A stretch of DNA of 36,428 bases from the IMG/VR virus record IMGVR_UViG_3300005581_000045, positions 1-36,428 of that record. One strand, 5' to 3'. This stretch comes from a virus. Position 1 is the first letter of the stretch. Every line of letters begins with the position of its first letter. Below are positions 1-6,817 of this stretch, piece by piece. The notes beneath the pieces were generated by a model. It was not told the DNA's origin and ran no database searches. It saw only the letters and a list, made by a program, of their open reading frames with translations. Position numbers and translations under genes: made by a program.

Positions 1-227
1 TGTTGACCTTGATGATAGAAGCCCTGTTGATTGGGATCCATGCCCGCATCAATCATTCTGCGTTTGTCTGGGTCGTTCAGTGCTTCATAGGCCGTGGAGA
101 TTTCTTTGAATTTGGCCTGATCACCACCTCGATCGGGATGATGTTTCATAGCCATTGCTCGATAGGCTTTTTTGATTTCGGCGTCTGTGGCGCCTCTTTT
201 TAATCCTAGGGTAGAGTAATAATCCAT
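1..227 (-). CDS. dnaJ-like: J-domain (DnaJ-like) protein, 5' part only
   Basis: The minus strand from 227 to the window edge encodes 75 residues that read as a canonical J-domain: helix I with [14 protein letters not shown], helix II with the basic face [12 protein letters not shown], the HPD tripeptide (residues 30-32, HHPDRGG), and a helix III ending in [12 protein letters not shown]-domains stimulate Hsp70 (DnaK) ATPase, so this phage protein probably recruits host DnaK. The 3' end lies outside the window, so whether it has glycine-rich, zinc or substrate-binding domains is unknown. ATG at 227 is the first possible start and lies only 6 nt from a strong -10 box, so the message may be leaderless; no Shine-Dalgarno is seen. 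Confidence 0.93.
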   Translation of the reverse strand, partial: MDYYSTLGLKRGATDAEIKKAYRAMAMKHHPDRGGDQAKFKEISTAYEALNDPDKRRMIDAGMDPNQQGFYHQGQ

Positions 228-262
228 GTTTACAGTATACAATAAAAATAGGACTACGTCAA
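228..262 (-). promoter_or_regulatory. Sigma70-type promoter for the J-domain gene
   Basis: On the minus strand TTGACG (257-262), a 17-nt spacer and TATACT (234-239) form a near-consensus promoter. The -10 ends 6 nt before the ATG at 227, which predicts a start of transcription at or next to the start codon. The -35 box lies in the loop and 3' arm of the terminator hairpin at 250-270. Confidence 0.75.
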
Positions 263-270
263 GTAGTCCT
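241..270 (-). terminator. Intrinsic terminator of the lysis operon
   Basis: Read on the minus strand, AGGACTAC / TTGAC loop / GTAGTCCT makes a perfect 8-bp stem (250-270) followed by ATTTTTATTG. It lies directly downstream of the last gene of the lysis operon (stop at 302) and just before the J-domain gene. Confidence 0.75.
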
Positions 271-301
271 AAGTATTTACTACAGATTTACTGAGCGGAG
301 A

Positions 302-523
302 TTATTTTTTTACTGGTACTTCGGTGCCTTCGTGCTTTTTATGCACTTTGACTTCTTTGCAGTTCTGTTTCGGTTTGTTAGTCTTTGGATCCATTACAGG
401 CTTGCCATCTTTGCCCTGTTGATTCACACAGACTTTTTTAGTTTCTGGTTTTTTATCTTCAGCACTATATACAGGCATGGCCATGGTAAGTGCGAGACCT
501 AGTGCTAGAATAATATTTTTCAT
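302..523 (-). CDS. Small secreted protein, unknown function
   Basis: A 73-residue protein. Residues 1-20 are a typical signal peptide (MKNIILALGLALTMAMPVYS) with likely cleavage after VYS, leaving about 53 residues that are strongly Lys-rich with only two Cys (V-C-V and N-C-K), which could form one periplasmic disulfide. Start ATG at 523 follows AAGGA, and the stop of the upstream holin-like gene lies within that ribosome site, so it is the last gene of the late lysis operon and ends before the terminator. No family recognised; a role at the envelope during lysis is only inferred from position and signal peptide. Confidence 0.75.
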   Translation of the reverse strand: MKNIILALGLALTMAMPVYSAEDKKPETKKVCVNQQGKDGKPVMDPKTNKPKQNCKEVKVHKKHEGTEVPVKK

Positions 524-532
524 ATGTGTTCC

Positions 533-1045
533 TTATAGTTCTGGTTGATCAGGTTGCATGGGCATGGGTTTGCCTGTGCTGCTTAACGCTGTGTTTGGCT
601 TAGGTGCGCTTCCAAAGCTGCTTCCGCCAAAGCCTGCTGACGGGGAGTTAAACGGTCCTGTTCCAGCTGTTGCACTGCTAGCAAAGCCTGTTGCAACTGG
701 TGTTGCTGGAACAGGGTTAACTGCTGGACTTGGGGTAGTGTTGAGTCCTCCATTGTTTGCTCCATTAAGTTTTTCTTGTGTGCGTCCAAATGCCGCGATG
801 CCTAGTACTGCTCCCATGGCTATATGAAATAGTCCAGCACCTTGCAGTGTCAATGGATTCCATTGTGTAATAGGTGTACTTGTAATAGTTTGTAGTAGGC
901 TCCAAAGAATTGGAAATATCACCATGTCAAATAGGCATATGCCCATATACATCCAGCCCATCATCGGACGCCATTTTGAATTCATCCAATCTTCTTTCTT
1001 CTTTTCAGCCGCACTCATTTTTTCATATTCTTCTTGGGTTGCCAT
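533..1045 (-). CDS. Holin-like membrane protein
   Basis: A 170-residue protein with a charged N-terminus, a hydrophobic segment at about 27-51 (WMYMGICLFDMVIFPILWSL) and a second at about 70-87 (GAGLFHIAMGAVLGIAAF), then a low-complexity tail rich in Gly, Ala, Pro and Ser ending near residue 170. The arrangement RPMMGWMYM...PLTLQGAGLFHIAMGA resembles the putative holins of marine T4-like phages and the 3TM gene-transfer-agent holin family. It sits next to the spanin and endolysin genes, which fits release of the endolysin across the inner membrane. The holin call rests on topology, context and remembered similarity; no lysis gene function can be proven from sequence. Start ATG at 1045 is preceded by a GGAGCG-type ribosome site. 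Confidence 0.65.
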   Translation of the reverse strand: MATQEEYEKMSAAEKKKEDWMNSKWRPMMGWMYMGICLFDMVIFPILWSLLQTITSTPITQWNPLTLQGAGLFHIAMGAVLGIAAFGRTQEKLNGANNGGLNTTPSPAVNPVPATPVATGFASSATAGTGPFNSPSAGFGGSSFGSAPKPNTALSSTGKPMPMQPDQPEL

Positions 1046-1065
1046 GTTATTCGCTCCTACTGTAA

Positions 1066-1185
1066 TTATTGCTTTTTGGCCAACATAGCCTGGATCTTTT
1101 CTTGTACAGCCTTAGCCCAAAACGGCTGTGGAAAATTCCAACCTATAAATGCTCCAACTGCTATCCATAATAGTATATCTAACAT
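1066..1185 (-). CDS. 39-residue single-pass membrane protein
   Basis: A short gene with ATG at 1185 preceded by AAGGAGCG at good spacing, and stop TAA at 1066-1068. The protein starts MLDILLWIAVGAFIGWNFPQ, one short hydrophobic span (residues 2-17), followed by an amphipathic basic tail (WAKAVQEKIQAMLAKKQ). It lies between the o-spanin and the holin-like gene. Small one-span proteins in such positions are often antiholins, pinholins or accessory holins; that is inference from context. Strong ribosome site and tight packing support it as a real gene. Confidence 0.7.
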   Translation of the reverse strand: MLDILLWIAVGAFIGWNFPQPFWAKAVQEKIQAMLAKKQ

Positions 1186-1203
1186 AGTTCGCTCCTTGAT
1201 GTA

Positions 1204-1467
1204 TTATTTAACTGATTCGAAGATTTTCTTCTGATCTCGGTACCATTCCTGCCATGCATCTGTTTTAGTCTTGCATTCATGATATTTACCGTAATTTCGG
1301 ACCACAATTTCAAGAGTTCGACTAAGTTGTTTTGTTTCTGCAGGCGTTTTCTCCAGTTCAGGACAGGGTATATTAAGTTCCGCTGGTACGCTTGGAAATT
1401 TAATAGTCACTGGCACAGTGGTTGAGCAGCCGGCCAACAGCAGCACAAACAGCAGTAGATATTTCAT
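1204..1467 (-). CDS. o-spanin (Rz1-like outer-membrane lipoprotein)
   Basis: An 87-residue protein with a lipoprotein signal: MKYLLLFVLLLAGC, lipobox LAGC with the acylated Cys at residue 14. The mature part is short and Pro-containing near the N-terminus (VPVTIKFPSVPAELNIPCPE), typical of outer-membrane spanin subunits. It overlaps the stop of the upstream i-spanin by ATGA (1464-1467). Together they would bridge inner and outer membrane and fuse them in the last step of lysis, which implies a Gram-negative host. Function inferred from the pair arrangement; sequence similarity among spanins is always weak. Confidence 0.8.
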   Translation of the reverse strand: MKYLLLFVLLLAGCSTTVPVTIKFPSVPAELNIPCPELEKTPAETKQLSRTLEIVVRNYGKYHECKTKTDAWQEWYRDQKKIFESVK

Positions 1468-1931
1468 TTGACTTCTTCCTTACTAGGATCAGATGCTGCT
1501 TTATTGAGTATGTCGACGGCTGCGGGATCTATCTCACATTTAGCGTCAATTATTTTTTCCACTTCTTTGATTCTGTCAATGTATTCTATTTCTTTTTGTT
1601 TAATTACCTTTGTTTTGTATACAATTTTCTCTTGAATAACTGTATTGACTTTCTGACTTTTTTCTTCTGCGATCTTTACTTTTGCTTCTAATTCTCTAAC
1701 ACGTTCGCGCCACAGTATTTCCGTACCATAGCTGCCGAACATATATACCCCTATCATCAACACGCCTACACCGATTAATTCTGACGGTAGCTTGTACTGC
1801 GACATCAAAGGAATCCACGCTACCAATTTGCTGGCCACGTAAAGTCCTGCCCCTAGTATCATCAGTGCATAAGTTACCCAAACAAAAAAACTATCTGGAA
1901 TCAATCCCAGCATCCACCCCAACTGACTCAT
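1464..1931 (-). CDS. i-spanin (Rz-like inner-membrane subunit)
   Basis: A 155-residue protein with two hydrophobic segments (about 16-42 and 51-69), then a long highly charged region (74-128) with heptad-like pattern (WRERVRELEAKVKIAEEKSQ) predicted to form a coiled coil, and a short C-terminal tail. Directly followed by the lipoprotein gene with a 4-nt overlap, the classic two-component spanin layout. Classical Rz has one N-terminal membrane span; this one appears to have two, which constrains its topology. Starts 4 nt after the endolysin stop. Confidence 0.75.
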   Translation of the reverse strand: MSQLGWMLGLIPDSFFVWVTYALMILGAGLYVASKLVAWIPLMSQYKLPSELIGVGVLMIGVYMFGSYGTEILWRERVRELEAKVKIAEEKSQKVNTVIQEKIVYKTKVIKQKEIEYIDRIKEVEKIIDAKCEIDPAAVDILNKAASDPSKEEVK

Positions 1932-1934
1932 TTA

Positions 1935-2561
1935 TCAGTCTCCAAAGATATGCAGTGCGTGTTCGTAGTGTTTGATGCGATCTTCGAGACCGATAGTACC
2001 ACCGTTGATGCGTTTGGTCAGCGTCAGTATATCACCTGCATCGGCCCACTTGTTGAGATTGTTCTGTTCCCAAAAGAAACAAGCACTCTGCACAGCACCC
2101 TCAAATGTCTGTAGATACTCTGAAGCTTCTTCTACTGGAATATCTAGACTGGCTGCGAAAAATGTATAGTTGTCTTTACCTGTGAGCTGTATCAATCCTC
2201 GACCACAGTAGCGCCATCCATCGCCTGATGCTTCATCTCCATTGCCCATTCTATTGGCATAGACTCTGTTGGCTATGCGTTCTGGTTTGTTTGCATAAGC
2301 AGCTGCGGTAGCATCATCAGGAAAGTATTTAGGAAATACCTTGCGCAGACTGGCGGCCTTGTAATTGAGGTTCTCTTTGAGAAAAACAAATCCACCGCTT
2401 TCATGAGCGCACTGTGCCAGAAAGGCAGCCACACGCTGTGGTGTATTGATTTCATATTCTGGAAGTATGCTTGAAATAGCCTCATACCATTGTGATACAT
2501 AAGGATTCCGTGGAATCATTTCCTTTAATTGTTCTTTGGTAAAATTAAATGTAAAGCTCAT
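1935..2561 (-). CDS. Endolysin, GH19 (chitinase/lysozyme-type) glycosidase
   Basis: A 208-residue soluble protein covering a whole GH19 domain with no signal peptide, so it needs a holin for export. Diagnostic motifs: AHESGGF with the presumed catalytic acid Glu54, NRMGNGDEASGDGW with the second acidic residue region (about 105-116), and GRGLIQLTG (120-128), the GH19 substrate-groove signature. It would cut the glycan strands of peptidoglycan. Gene order endolysin, i-spanin, o-spanin, small TM protein, holin-like protein forms a lysis cassette with almost no spacing. Family assignment is secure; exact bond specificity is not visible. Confidence 0.92.
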   Translation of the reverse strand: MSFTFNFTKEQLKEMIPRNPYVSQWYEAISSILPEYEINTPQRVAAFLAQCAHESGGFVFLKENLNYKAASLRKVFPKYFPDDATAAAYANKPERIANRVYANRMGNGDEASGDGWRYCGRGLIQLTGKDNYTFFAASLDIPVEEASEYLQTFEGAVQSACFFWEQNNLNKWADAGDILTLTKRINGGTIGLEDRIKHYEHALHIFGD

Positions 2562-2563
2562 TG

Positions 2564-3310
2564 TTATGTCCTTTTAAGTAGCATAGACCTTGCGCCGTTA
2601 TTGAAAACAAAGTTTTCACCGATTTTATTTATGTGGTAGTCCCCTAATACTTTAGTAAGCCAAAACATTTCACTGCTAGCTGCCTCGTCCACAGTATAGC
2701 CATCTTCTATGCCTTCTAATATGGATTCTGTGGCACCGTCTTTGATGATCTGTAGTTTTACTGTTCTGTCAAAGGGTTTGTGTATGGTTATGATGTCACC
2801 GTCCAGCGTGAGATCATCCATGAGAGTTTTTGTGAAAAAGCCACGCACACTTTCTGTGCGCATGCGATCCATCAGTCCTTGATATGCAGAAGAATTGTCA
2901 GGAATCTTTTTCTTGAGATTTTCTTCAGTGGCTTCGTGTACTTGGCTTTCTTTATAATATTTAAATTTTAGATCATCTAGGCCTGTGAGCTTTTTTACAC
3001 CGTAGGCGAGTTCTTTGATCTGCTCAGACAATTTAGCTGTGCGAGCTATTTCAACAAACACAGAGTATTCTCCACGGTTGTCTTCTCCGCTGCTGACATC
3101 TGCGTCTAACACAAAAGCATATCCCTTTTCGATAAATTCCATTAGATCCTTGGCCGGTGAACGATCGTTGACCTTGAAACTGATCACACATACGTCTTGA
3201 TCCTCGCCCATCTTGGATCTAAAAGAATCTACCTCGAAGGTTGGATGGACCATCTCTTTGAGATCGTAGGCTCTGAGACCTTCGTTAAGCTGCTGGTGCT
3301 GGTTGTGCAT
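2564..3310 (-). CDS. Conserved phage protein of unknown function
   Basis: A 248-residue protein. An upstream in-frame start at 3370 exists, but ATG at 3310 (MHNQHQQLNEGLRAYDL) has AGGAA at fitting distance inside the end of the preceding gene, so I take 3310; it overlaps that gene by 26 nt. No membrane span or signal. The sequence mixes charged helices (residues about 85-150) and a beta-rich C-terminal half. I do not recognise a catalytic motif. It lies between a gene with a T4-like late promoter and the endolysin, so it is probably expressed late and could be a minor virion or packaging factor; this is inference only. Confidence 0.75.
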   Translation of the reverse strand: MHNQHQQLNEGLRAYDLKEMVHPTFEVDSFRSKMGEDQDVCVISFKVNDRSPAKDLMEFIEKGYAFVLDADVSSGEDNRGEYSVFVEIARTAKLSEQIKELAYGVKKLTGLDDLKFKYYKESQVHEATEENLKKKIPDNSSAYQGLMDRMRTESVRGFFTKTLMDDLTLDGDIITIHKPFDRTVKLQIIKDGATESILEGIEDGYTVDEAASSEMFWLTKVLGDYHINKIGENFVFNNGARSMLLKRT

Positions 3311-3818
3311 TTGCCATTTCCTGTGCTTGTTGTTCTGCAGGATCAATCTGTGCATTAACTCCTGATGCACTGACTATGTCCTCTATCTTGTTCTTGTCTA
3401 GTTCTGTGTAGCCTCGATTGATATCGTTCATCAGTTTCTTAGGCATGGTTATTTTAATCATCCAAACGGGTTCTTGATCGATCTTGCCTTTGCGTGTGCC
3501 AGGGCGGATGTCATCGGGGGTCTTGATCTTACGTACTTTTGATATCGCGGTTTCAGCTATCTGTACCTTGCAGCCGTATTCTAACAGTCTTTTTCCGCCT
3601 GCAGGCTCCGGCAGGTCTTTTTCGGGCCACATAAATGTACATTCCACGAAATATCTGGATTCTTTAGGACCAGATACCAGTTCTCCGTCCAGCCAGTTGT
3701 CGTAGACATAGACATCTAGTTCATCGATCACACGTTCGAAGTCTTTGAGTAAATTCAAGCTGTTATTAGAACCGTAAACCTGTTCTATGTTAGCTATAAC
3801 GTCTTTAATATCTGCCAT
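3285..3818 (-). CDS. Conserved phage protein of unknown function, first gene of late lysis operon
   Basis: A 177-residue protein starting MADIKDVIANIEQVYG at 3818, preceded by GGGAGA; a longer in-frame start at 3845 lacks such a site and would run through the late promoter motif. Contains a beta-rich middle (VYVYDNWLDGELVSG, YFVECTFMWPEK), then VWMIKITMPKKLMNDINRG, and an Ala/Gln/Pro-rich tail. No signal or membrane span. Unrecognised family. The presence of CGATAAATA at 3833-3841 just upstream marks it as late-transcribed. Confidence 0.75.
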   Translation of the reverse strand: MADIKDVIANIEQVYGSNNSLNLLKDFERVIDELDVYVYDNWLDGELVSGPKESRYFVECTFMWPEKDLPEPAGGKRLLEYGCKVQIAETAISKVRKIKTPDDIRPGTRKGKIDQEPVWMIKITMPKKLMNDINRGYTELDKNKIEDIVSASGVNAQIDPAEQQAQEMANAQPAPAA

Positions 3819-3832
3819 AGTATCTCCCTTTG

Positions 3833-3841
3833 TATTTATCG
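3833..3841 (-). promoter_or_regulatory. T4-like late promoter before the lysis operon
   Basis: Minus-strand CGATAAATA about 15 nt upstream of the ATG at 3818 matches the T4/cyanophage late promoter core (TATAAATA / NATAAATA), with no -35 box. It would drive the unknown gene pair and the whole lysis cassette. Confidence 0.55.
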
Positions 3842-3880
3842 CCAAAAATCAAACATAACACTTTACTTTTCCCACCATTG

Positions 3881-3888
3881 GTTAAATA
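3881..3888 (+). promoter_or_regulatory. Possible late promoter of the phoH-like gene
   Basis: GTTAAATA on the plus strand, one base from the late core, about 70 nt upstream of the phoH-like start. No sigma70 -10 box was found in this intergenic region, so this is the best promoter candidate. Confidence 0.35.
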
Positions 3889-3900
3889 CACTTGTGTTCG

Positions 3901-3954
3901 GCTACGGACACTACGGTTAGAGGTCCGTGCCTAACATTTACAGGAGGGCTAACC
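3901..3954 (+). promoter_or_regulatory. Structured 5' leader (candidate pseudoknot) of the phoH-like gene
   Basis: ACGGAC (3904-3909) pairs perfectly with GTCCGT (3923-3928), extended by GC (3901-3902) with GC (3929-3930) around a bulge. The loop carries GGTTAG (3915-3920), which can pair with CTAAC directly 3' of the stem (3931-3935), the geometry of an H-type pseudoknot, or with CTAACC (3949-3954) just after the AGGAGG ribosome site (3942-3947). The two choices are mutually exclusive, as in a switch. No known riboswitch class recognised. Confidence 0.45.
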
Positions 3955-3958
3955 TTAT

Positions 3959-4699
3959 ATGAAGCGAAAAAGAGCGCAAGTACAGCAAAAACCGCAGTAT
4001 GATTCACGTTTTCCCAACAACGTTATAAATATTGATCAGAGATTGAACGAGAAACGCAAACGAGTTCAAATATATCCCAAGAATCTTAGCCAAGAAACTT
4101 ACCTACTCAAACTAAACGATCCCAACAAAATGATTATATTCGCTATCGGTCCAGCCGGTACGGGTAAAACCATGCTGGGTGTTCAGTGGGCAGTGGATCA
4201 ATTAAAATACGGATCAGCTGATAAGATCATCATAACGCGGCCTGCTGTGAGTGTTGATGAGCAACACGGTTTCTTGCCCGGGGATCTAAATGAAAAAATG
4301 GAACCTTGGACCAAGCCTATTTTTGATGTGTTCACGGAAAATTTCAACGCCAGAGAGATAGAAAACTTTGTGAAAGAGGGGGTGATAGAAACCAGTCCTT
4401 TGGCCTACATGCGTGGAAGAACTTTCAAAAACGCAGTGATTGTCGCAGACGAAATGCAGAATGCCACACCTAGCCAGATGAAGATGCTGCTAACGAGGCT
4501 GGGGCAAGGATCTAAGATGGTGGTAACAGGAGATCTACAACAGGCAGATCGTCCCAGCACCAACGGGCTGTTGGAGTTTTTACATCTCTACAACAACTTC
4601 CAAGGTCATCGATATGTAGATCTTGTAGAGTTTGATATAGAAGATGTAGAGCGACATGAAGCAGTCAAAGAGATATTGTCTATTTACGGCGATACTTAA
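3959..4699 (+). CDS. phoH: PhoH-like P-loop ATPase
   Basis: A 246-residue protein with Walker A GPAGTGKT (64-71), Walker B VIVADE (160-165), an RPAVSVDEQHGFLPG region (about 94-108) and VVTGDLQQAD (188-197), all signatures of the PhoH family. PhoH-like genes are common in marine phages; their biochemical role (RNA-linked ATPase or helicase in some family members) is unsettled. The first 50 residues are basic and may bind nucleic acid. AGGAGG sits 11 nt before the ATG. It is one of three plus-strand genes, isolated between two minus-strand blocks, with an unusually structured leader. Confidence 0.93.
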   Translation: MKRKRAQVQQKPQYDSRFPNNVINIDQRLNEKRKRVQIYPKNLSQETYLLKLNDPNKMIIFAIGPAGTGKTMLGVQWAVDQLKYGSADKIIITRPAVSVDEQHGFLPGDLNEKMEPWTKPIFDVFTENFNAREIENFVKEGVIETSPLAYMRGRTFKNAVIVADEMQNATPSQMKMLLTRLGQGSKMVVTGDLQQADRPSTNGLLEFLHLYNNFQGHRYVDLVEFDIEDVERHEAVKEILSIYGDT

Positions 4700-4717
4700 A
4701 CTTATATAAGGAGATAC

Positions 4718-4737
4718 AAGGGGTCTAAGGACCCCTT
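4718..4737. terminator. Hairpin between convergent genes, likely bidirectional terminator
   Basis: AAGGGGTC / TAAG / GACCCCTT forms a perfect 8-bp stem with a 4-nt loop between the phoH-like stop (4697-4699) and the convergent stop at 4736-4738. There is no clear T-run on either side, so termination efficiency is uncertain; it may also protect 3' ends. Confidence 0.55.
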
Positions 4738-5230
4738 AGTCGTTTACAGCATTGCCTTCAGAGTCAACTTCCAGCCAGGTATAGTCTCCCAGCCATTTTA
4801 CACGGCAGATATAGTCATAGTGTTGAGGAGCACCAGTGCACCACTCATCGGGGCCCTGATGAACTAATATTGTTCCCCCATGACGAGTATCATGTGCCAA
4901 CCAATATATCTGGCCATGATAGGTCTGGAATTGATACTTGGCGGCATGAACCCAATCAGTGATTTCTAATCTACGCTTGATACTTGCAGCCTGCGTCTGT
5001 AACACAGTCACCAACTGCATGATACGATTGTATTCCTGTTGACCGTGCATGCGGGCCACATTGACCATCACGTCTTTCTGCTTCTCGATGGGAATCAGAT
5101 CAAAAGCAGGAGACCCTACCTCTGTGGGATAAGGAGTAACGTTCTTATTAAAAAACGCAACTAGACTGTTATCTATCTTAGCATCAAAACTGTCTCGGCC
5201 TTTGGCCAAGTTTGATTTTTCATCCGACAT
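4736..5230 (-). CDS. DUF2452-like phage protein
   Basis: A 164-residue cytosolic protein. Layout resembles DUF2452: an N-terminal VGSPAFDLIPIEKQKD-type segment, a central helix with QTQAASIKRRLEITDWVHAAKYQFQ (read in two parts), then GQIYWLAHDTRHGGTILVHQ and the tail GPDEWCTGAPQHYDYI with WLGDYTW. The function of that family is unknown. It overlaps the clamp-loader stop by 11 nt and is the last gene of the replication block, ending in the hairpin at 4718-4737. In T4 the position after gp44 is held by gp62, but I see no gp62 likeness, so I do not call it a clamp-loader small subunit. Confidence 0.65.
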   Translation of the reverse strand: MSDEKSNLAKGRDSFDAKIDNSLVAFFNKNVTPYPTEVGSPAFDLIPIEKQKDVMVNVARMHGQQEYNRIMQLVTVLQTQAASIKRRLEITDWVHAAKYQFQTYHGQIYWLAHDTRHGGTILVHQGPDEWCTGAPQHYDYICRVKWLGDYTWLEVDSEGNAVND

Positions 5231-6143
5231 TTAATTTGGCAAGTCTAATCAAGGTAGCAGACAGATTGATTTCGCTGTCTGCACAGACCACATGATCTAT
5301 CAGTCCCTGTTTGATCAGCAGCACAGCTTTGTGTTGATTTTCCTCAGAGCCAAAGATCTCAAGATTCGTATATAGCCAACGATATACTTCGATCATTTCA
5401 TCGGCCTGTATCTTGCCACACAGCATCTTGCGAGCTTCGTTGATCTTACCGGCCTTGAACAGTTCCACCATGTCAAACTTCCATTCCAAGGTGCCCGTGT
5501 CGCTGTCGCTGGGCATGGTCAGTTTGCCCTGTGTGGCGTGTTGTTGCAGCAGATTAAGACATTTGCGCAGATCGGGATAGGCCACCTTGACATAGTTGTC
5601 TAAGGTGTCGAGATCAAAATCTATGCCTTCTTCCACCAACACAGTGGCAGCTCTAGCTGTGTACTCAGTTTGATCCAGTTTGGTAAAGTGAAACTGCTGG
5701 CAACGACTATGGATCGCGGGCACGATCATGTTAGGCGTATTACAGGTCAATATGAATCTGCTGAAGTTGGAGTATTCTTCCATGACACCTTTGAGAGCAT
5801 CCTGCGCAAATGGGGTCAGTCGATCTGCTTCATCCAGTAGCACCACTTTGAAAGGACCGAATGGAATCATGCTGACAAAGTTAGTGATCTTTTCTTTCAT
5901 GAGATCTAGGCCACGTTCCCGGCTGGCATTAATCTCTAGAACATCATAGTCCTCGATACCGATCTCACTGATCAGCAGTTTGGCCATAGTGGTTTTACCT
6001 ATGCCTGGTGTACCGCTCAGCAGTAGATGAGGGATGCTTTTTTCTCGGATCCATGCTTCAACCTGTTTGCGCTGATTATCATCACGCCAAACATATTCAC
6101 TGATTTTTTTCGGACGGTATTTTTCAACCCATAGTTCTTTCAT
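5220..6143 (-). CDS. 44: Sliding-clamp loader ATPase subunit (T4 gp44-like)
   Basis: A 307-residue AAA+ protein of the replication factor C small-subunit type. Motifs in order: LWVEKYRPKKISEY (4-17, RFC box), Walker A GTPGIGKT (44-51), Walker B VVLLDEAD (100-107), sensor 1 ILTCNTP (131-137), and SRC with the arginine finger (146-148). It would open and load the gp45-type clamp on DNA. AAGGGG lies 6 nt before ATG 6143. The clamp (gp45), gp62 and the polymerase are not seen in this window. Overlaps the next gene by 11 nt, consistent with coupled translation. Confidence 0.95.
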   Translation of the reverse strand: MKELWVEKYRPKKISEYVWRDDNQRKQVEAWIREKSIPHLLLSGTPGIGKTTMAKLLISEIGIEDYDVLEINASRERGLDLMKEKITNFVSMIPFGPFKVVLLDEADRLTPFAQDALKGVMEEYSNFSRFILTCNTPNMIVPAIHSRCQQFHFTKLDQTEYTARAATVLVEEGIDFDLDTLDNYVKVAYPDLRKCLNLLQQHATQGKLTMPSDSDTGTLEWKFDMVELFKAGKINEARKMLCGKIQADEMIEVYRWLYTNLEIFGSEENQHKAVLLIKQGLIDHVVCADSEINLSATLIRLAKLNVG

Positions 6144-6152
6144 CGCGACCCC

Positions 6153-6392
6153 TTAAGACTTTAATATCTTAATGATACGCTTTTTTTCCTGTTCTTGCAA
6201 CCAGTCCTTCTCCAAATCCCCGAAGTCTGGAGAATCTGCTAGTGCAGCGTCTACCAGTGCCTTGACCTGATATAGATCCTGTTTGGCATAGAAGGCAGTG
6301 AATCCATCGTTGTATGGACTCTGGCATTCTCTGGCCAAGGCATTAAGTTGATTTGAGATATCAGATACATCCCAACTTTTTCGGAATCCCAT
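6153..6392 (-). CDS. Small conserved phage protein, unknown function
   Basis: A 79-residue acidic protein with helical content; the segment ARECQSPYNDGFTAFYAKQD (residues about 20-39) looks like the conserved SPYNDGFT motif I associate with small proteins next to clamp-loader genes in marine T4-like phages. No membrane segment. Its stop lies 9 nt before the clamp-loader ATG and its start touches the co-chaperonin stop at 6392, so it is cotranscribed with replication genes. Function unknown. Confidence 0.7.
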   Translation of the reverse strand: MGFRKSWDVSDISNQLNALARECQSPYNDGFTAFYAKQDLYQVKALVDAALADSPDFGDLEKDWLQEQEKKRIIKILKS

Positions 6393-6814
6393 TAGTTAAA
6401 CTTCGACATGTTCCCAGGTAGGAAATCTTGCGGACTTATGTTCGTACTAGATCCATTAGAGAATTCTTGACCTATATAGAAGTCGTTGGGCTTTTGATCT
6501 GCGACAGCTATTACAGCAGAAACTTCGACTTTCTGGACTTCTTTGACGCTTTCACCGTCGTCGATTTTGATCTTGCGGGTCCAGCGACCGTGTTCAATCA
6601 GTATCCATTGACCAGGTTCAACATCTAGTTCACAGCTAGCACCTACTTTATAAACCTGTGCCCAACGTGGTTTTACTCCATGAGCCTTACCATCGTCGCT
6701 GTGGATTACTATACCTGCAGCAGTTGTCTGCTCTCCCATATCCATGCCATGCACAAGGATGTCTTGCGTCAAAGGGCGGACCTGCATTTTTCGTGCTTCG
6801 AATGATGTAGTCAT
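6392..6814 (-). CDS. GroES-like co-chaperonin (T4 gp31-like role)
   Basis: A 140-residue protein with a Cpn10 core: VRPLTQDILVHGMDMGEQTT (12-31), a mobile loop region ending in the GroEL-contacting AAGIVI (32-37), a WAQVYKVGAS strand (51-60), and VEPGQWILIEHGRW (65-78). Cpn10 caps the host GroEL folding chamber; T4 gp31 replaces GroES for capsid folding. The C-terminal about 40 residues (from DQKPNDFYIGQEF) extend beyond a standard Cpn10 and are predicted disordered. Sits between small unknown genes of the replication block. Confidence 0.8.
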   Translation of the reverse strand: MTTSFEARKMQVRPLTQDILVHGMDMGEQTTAAGIVIHSDDGKAHGVKPRWAQVYKVGASCELDVEPGQWILIEHGRWTRKIKIDDGESVKEVQKVEVSAVIAVADQKPNDFYIGQEFSNGSSTNISPQDFLPGNMSKFN

Positions 6815-6817
6815 AGA

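Noticed and set aside
3-203. 66-residue open frame on the plus strand
   Set aside because: It lies antisense to a clear J-domain with HPD motif on the minus strand.
4736-5230. Clamp-loader small subunit (gp62) by position after gp44
   Set aside because: The sequence resembles DUF2452-like proteins and shows no gp62 similarity that I can see.
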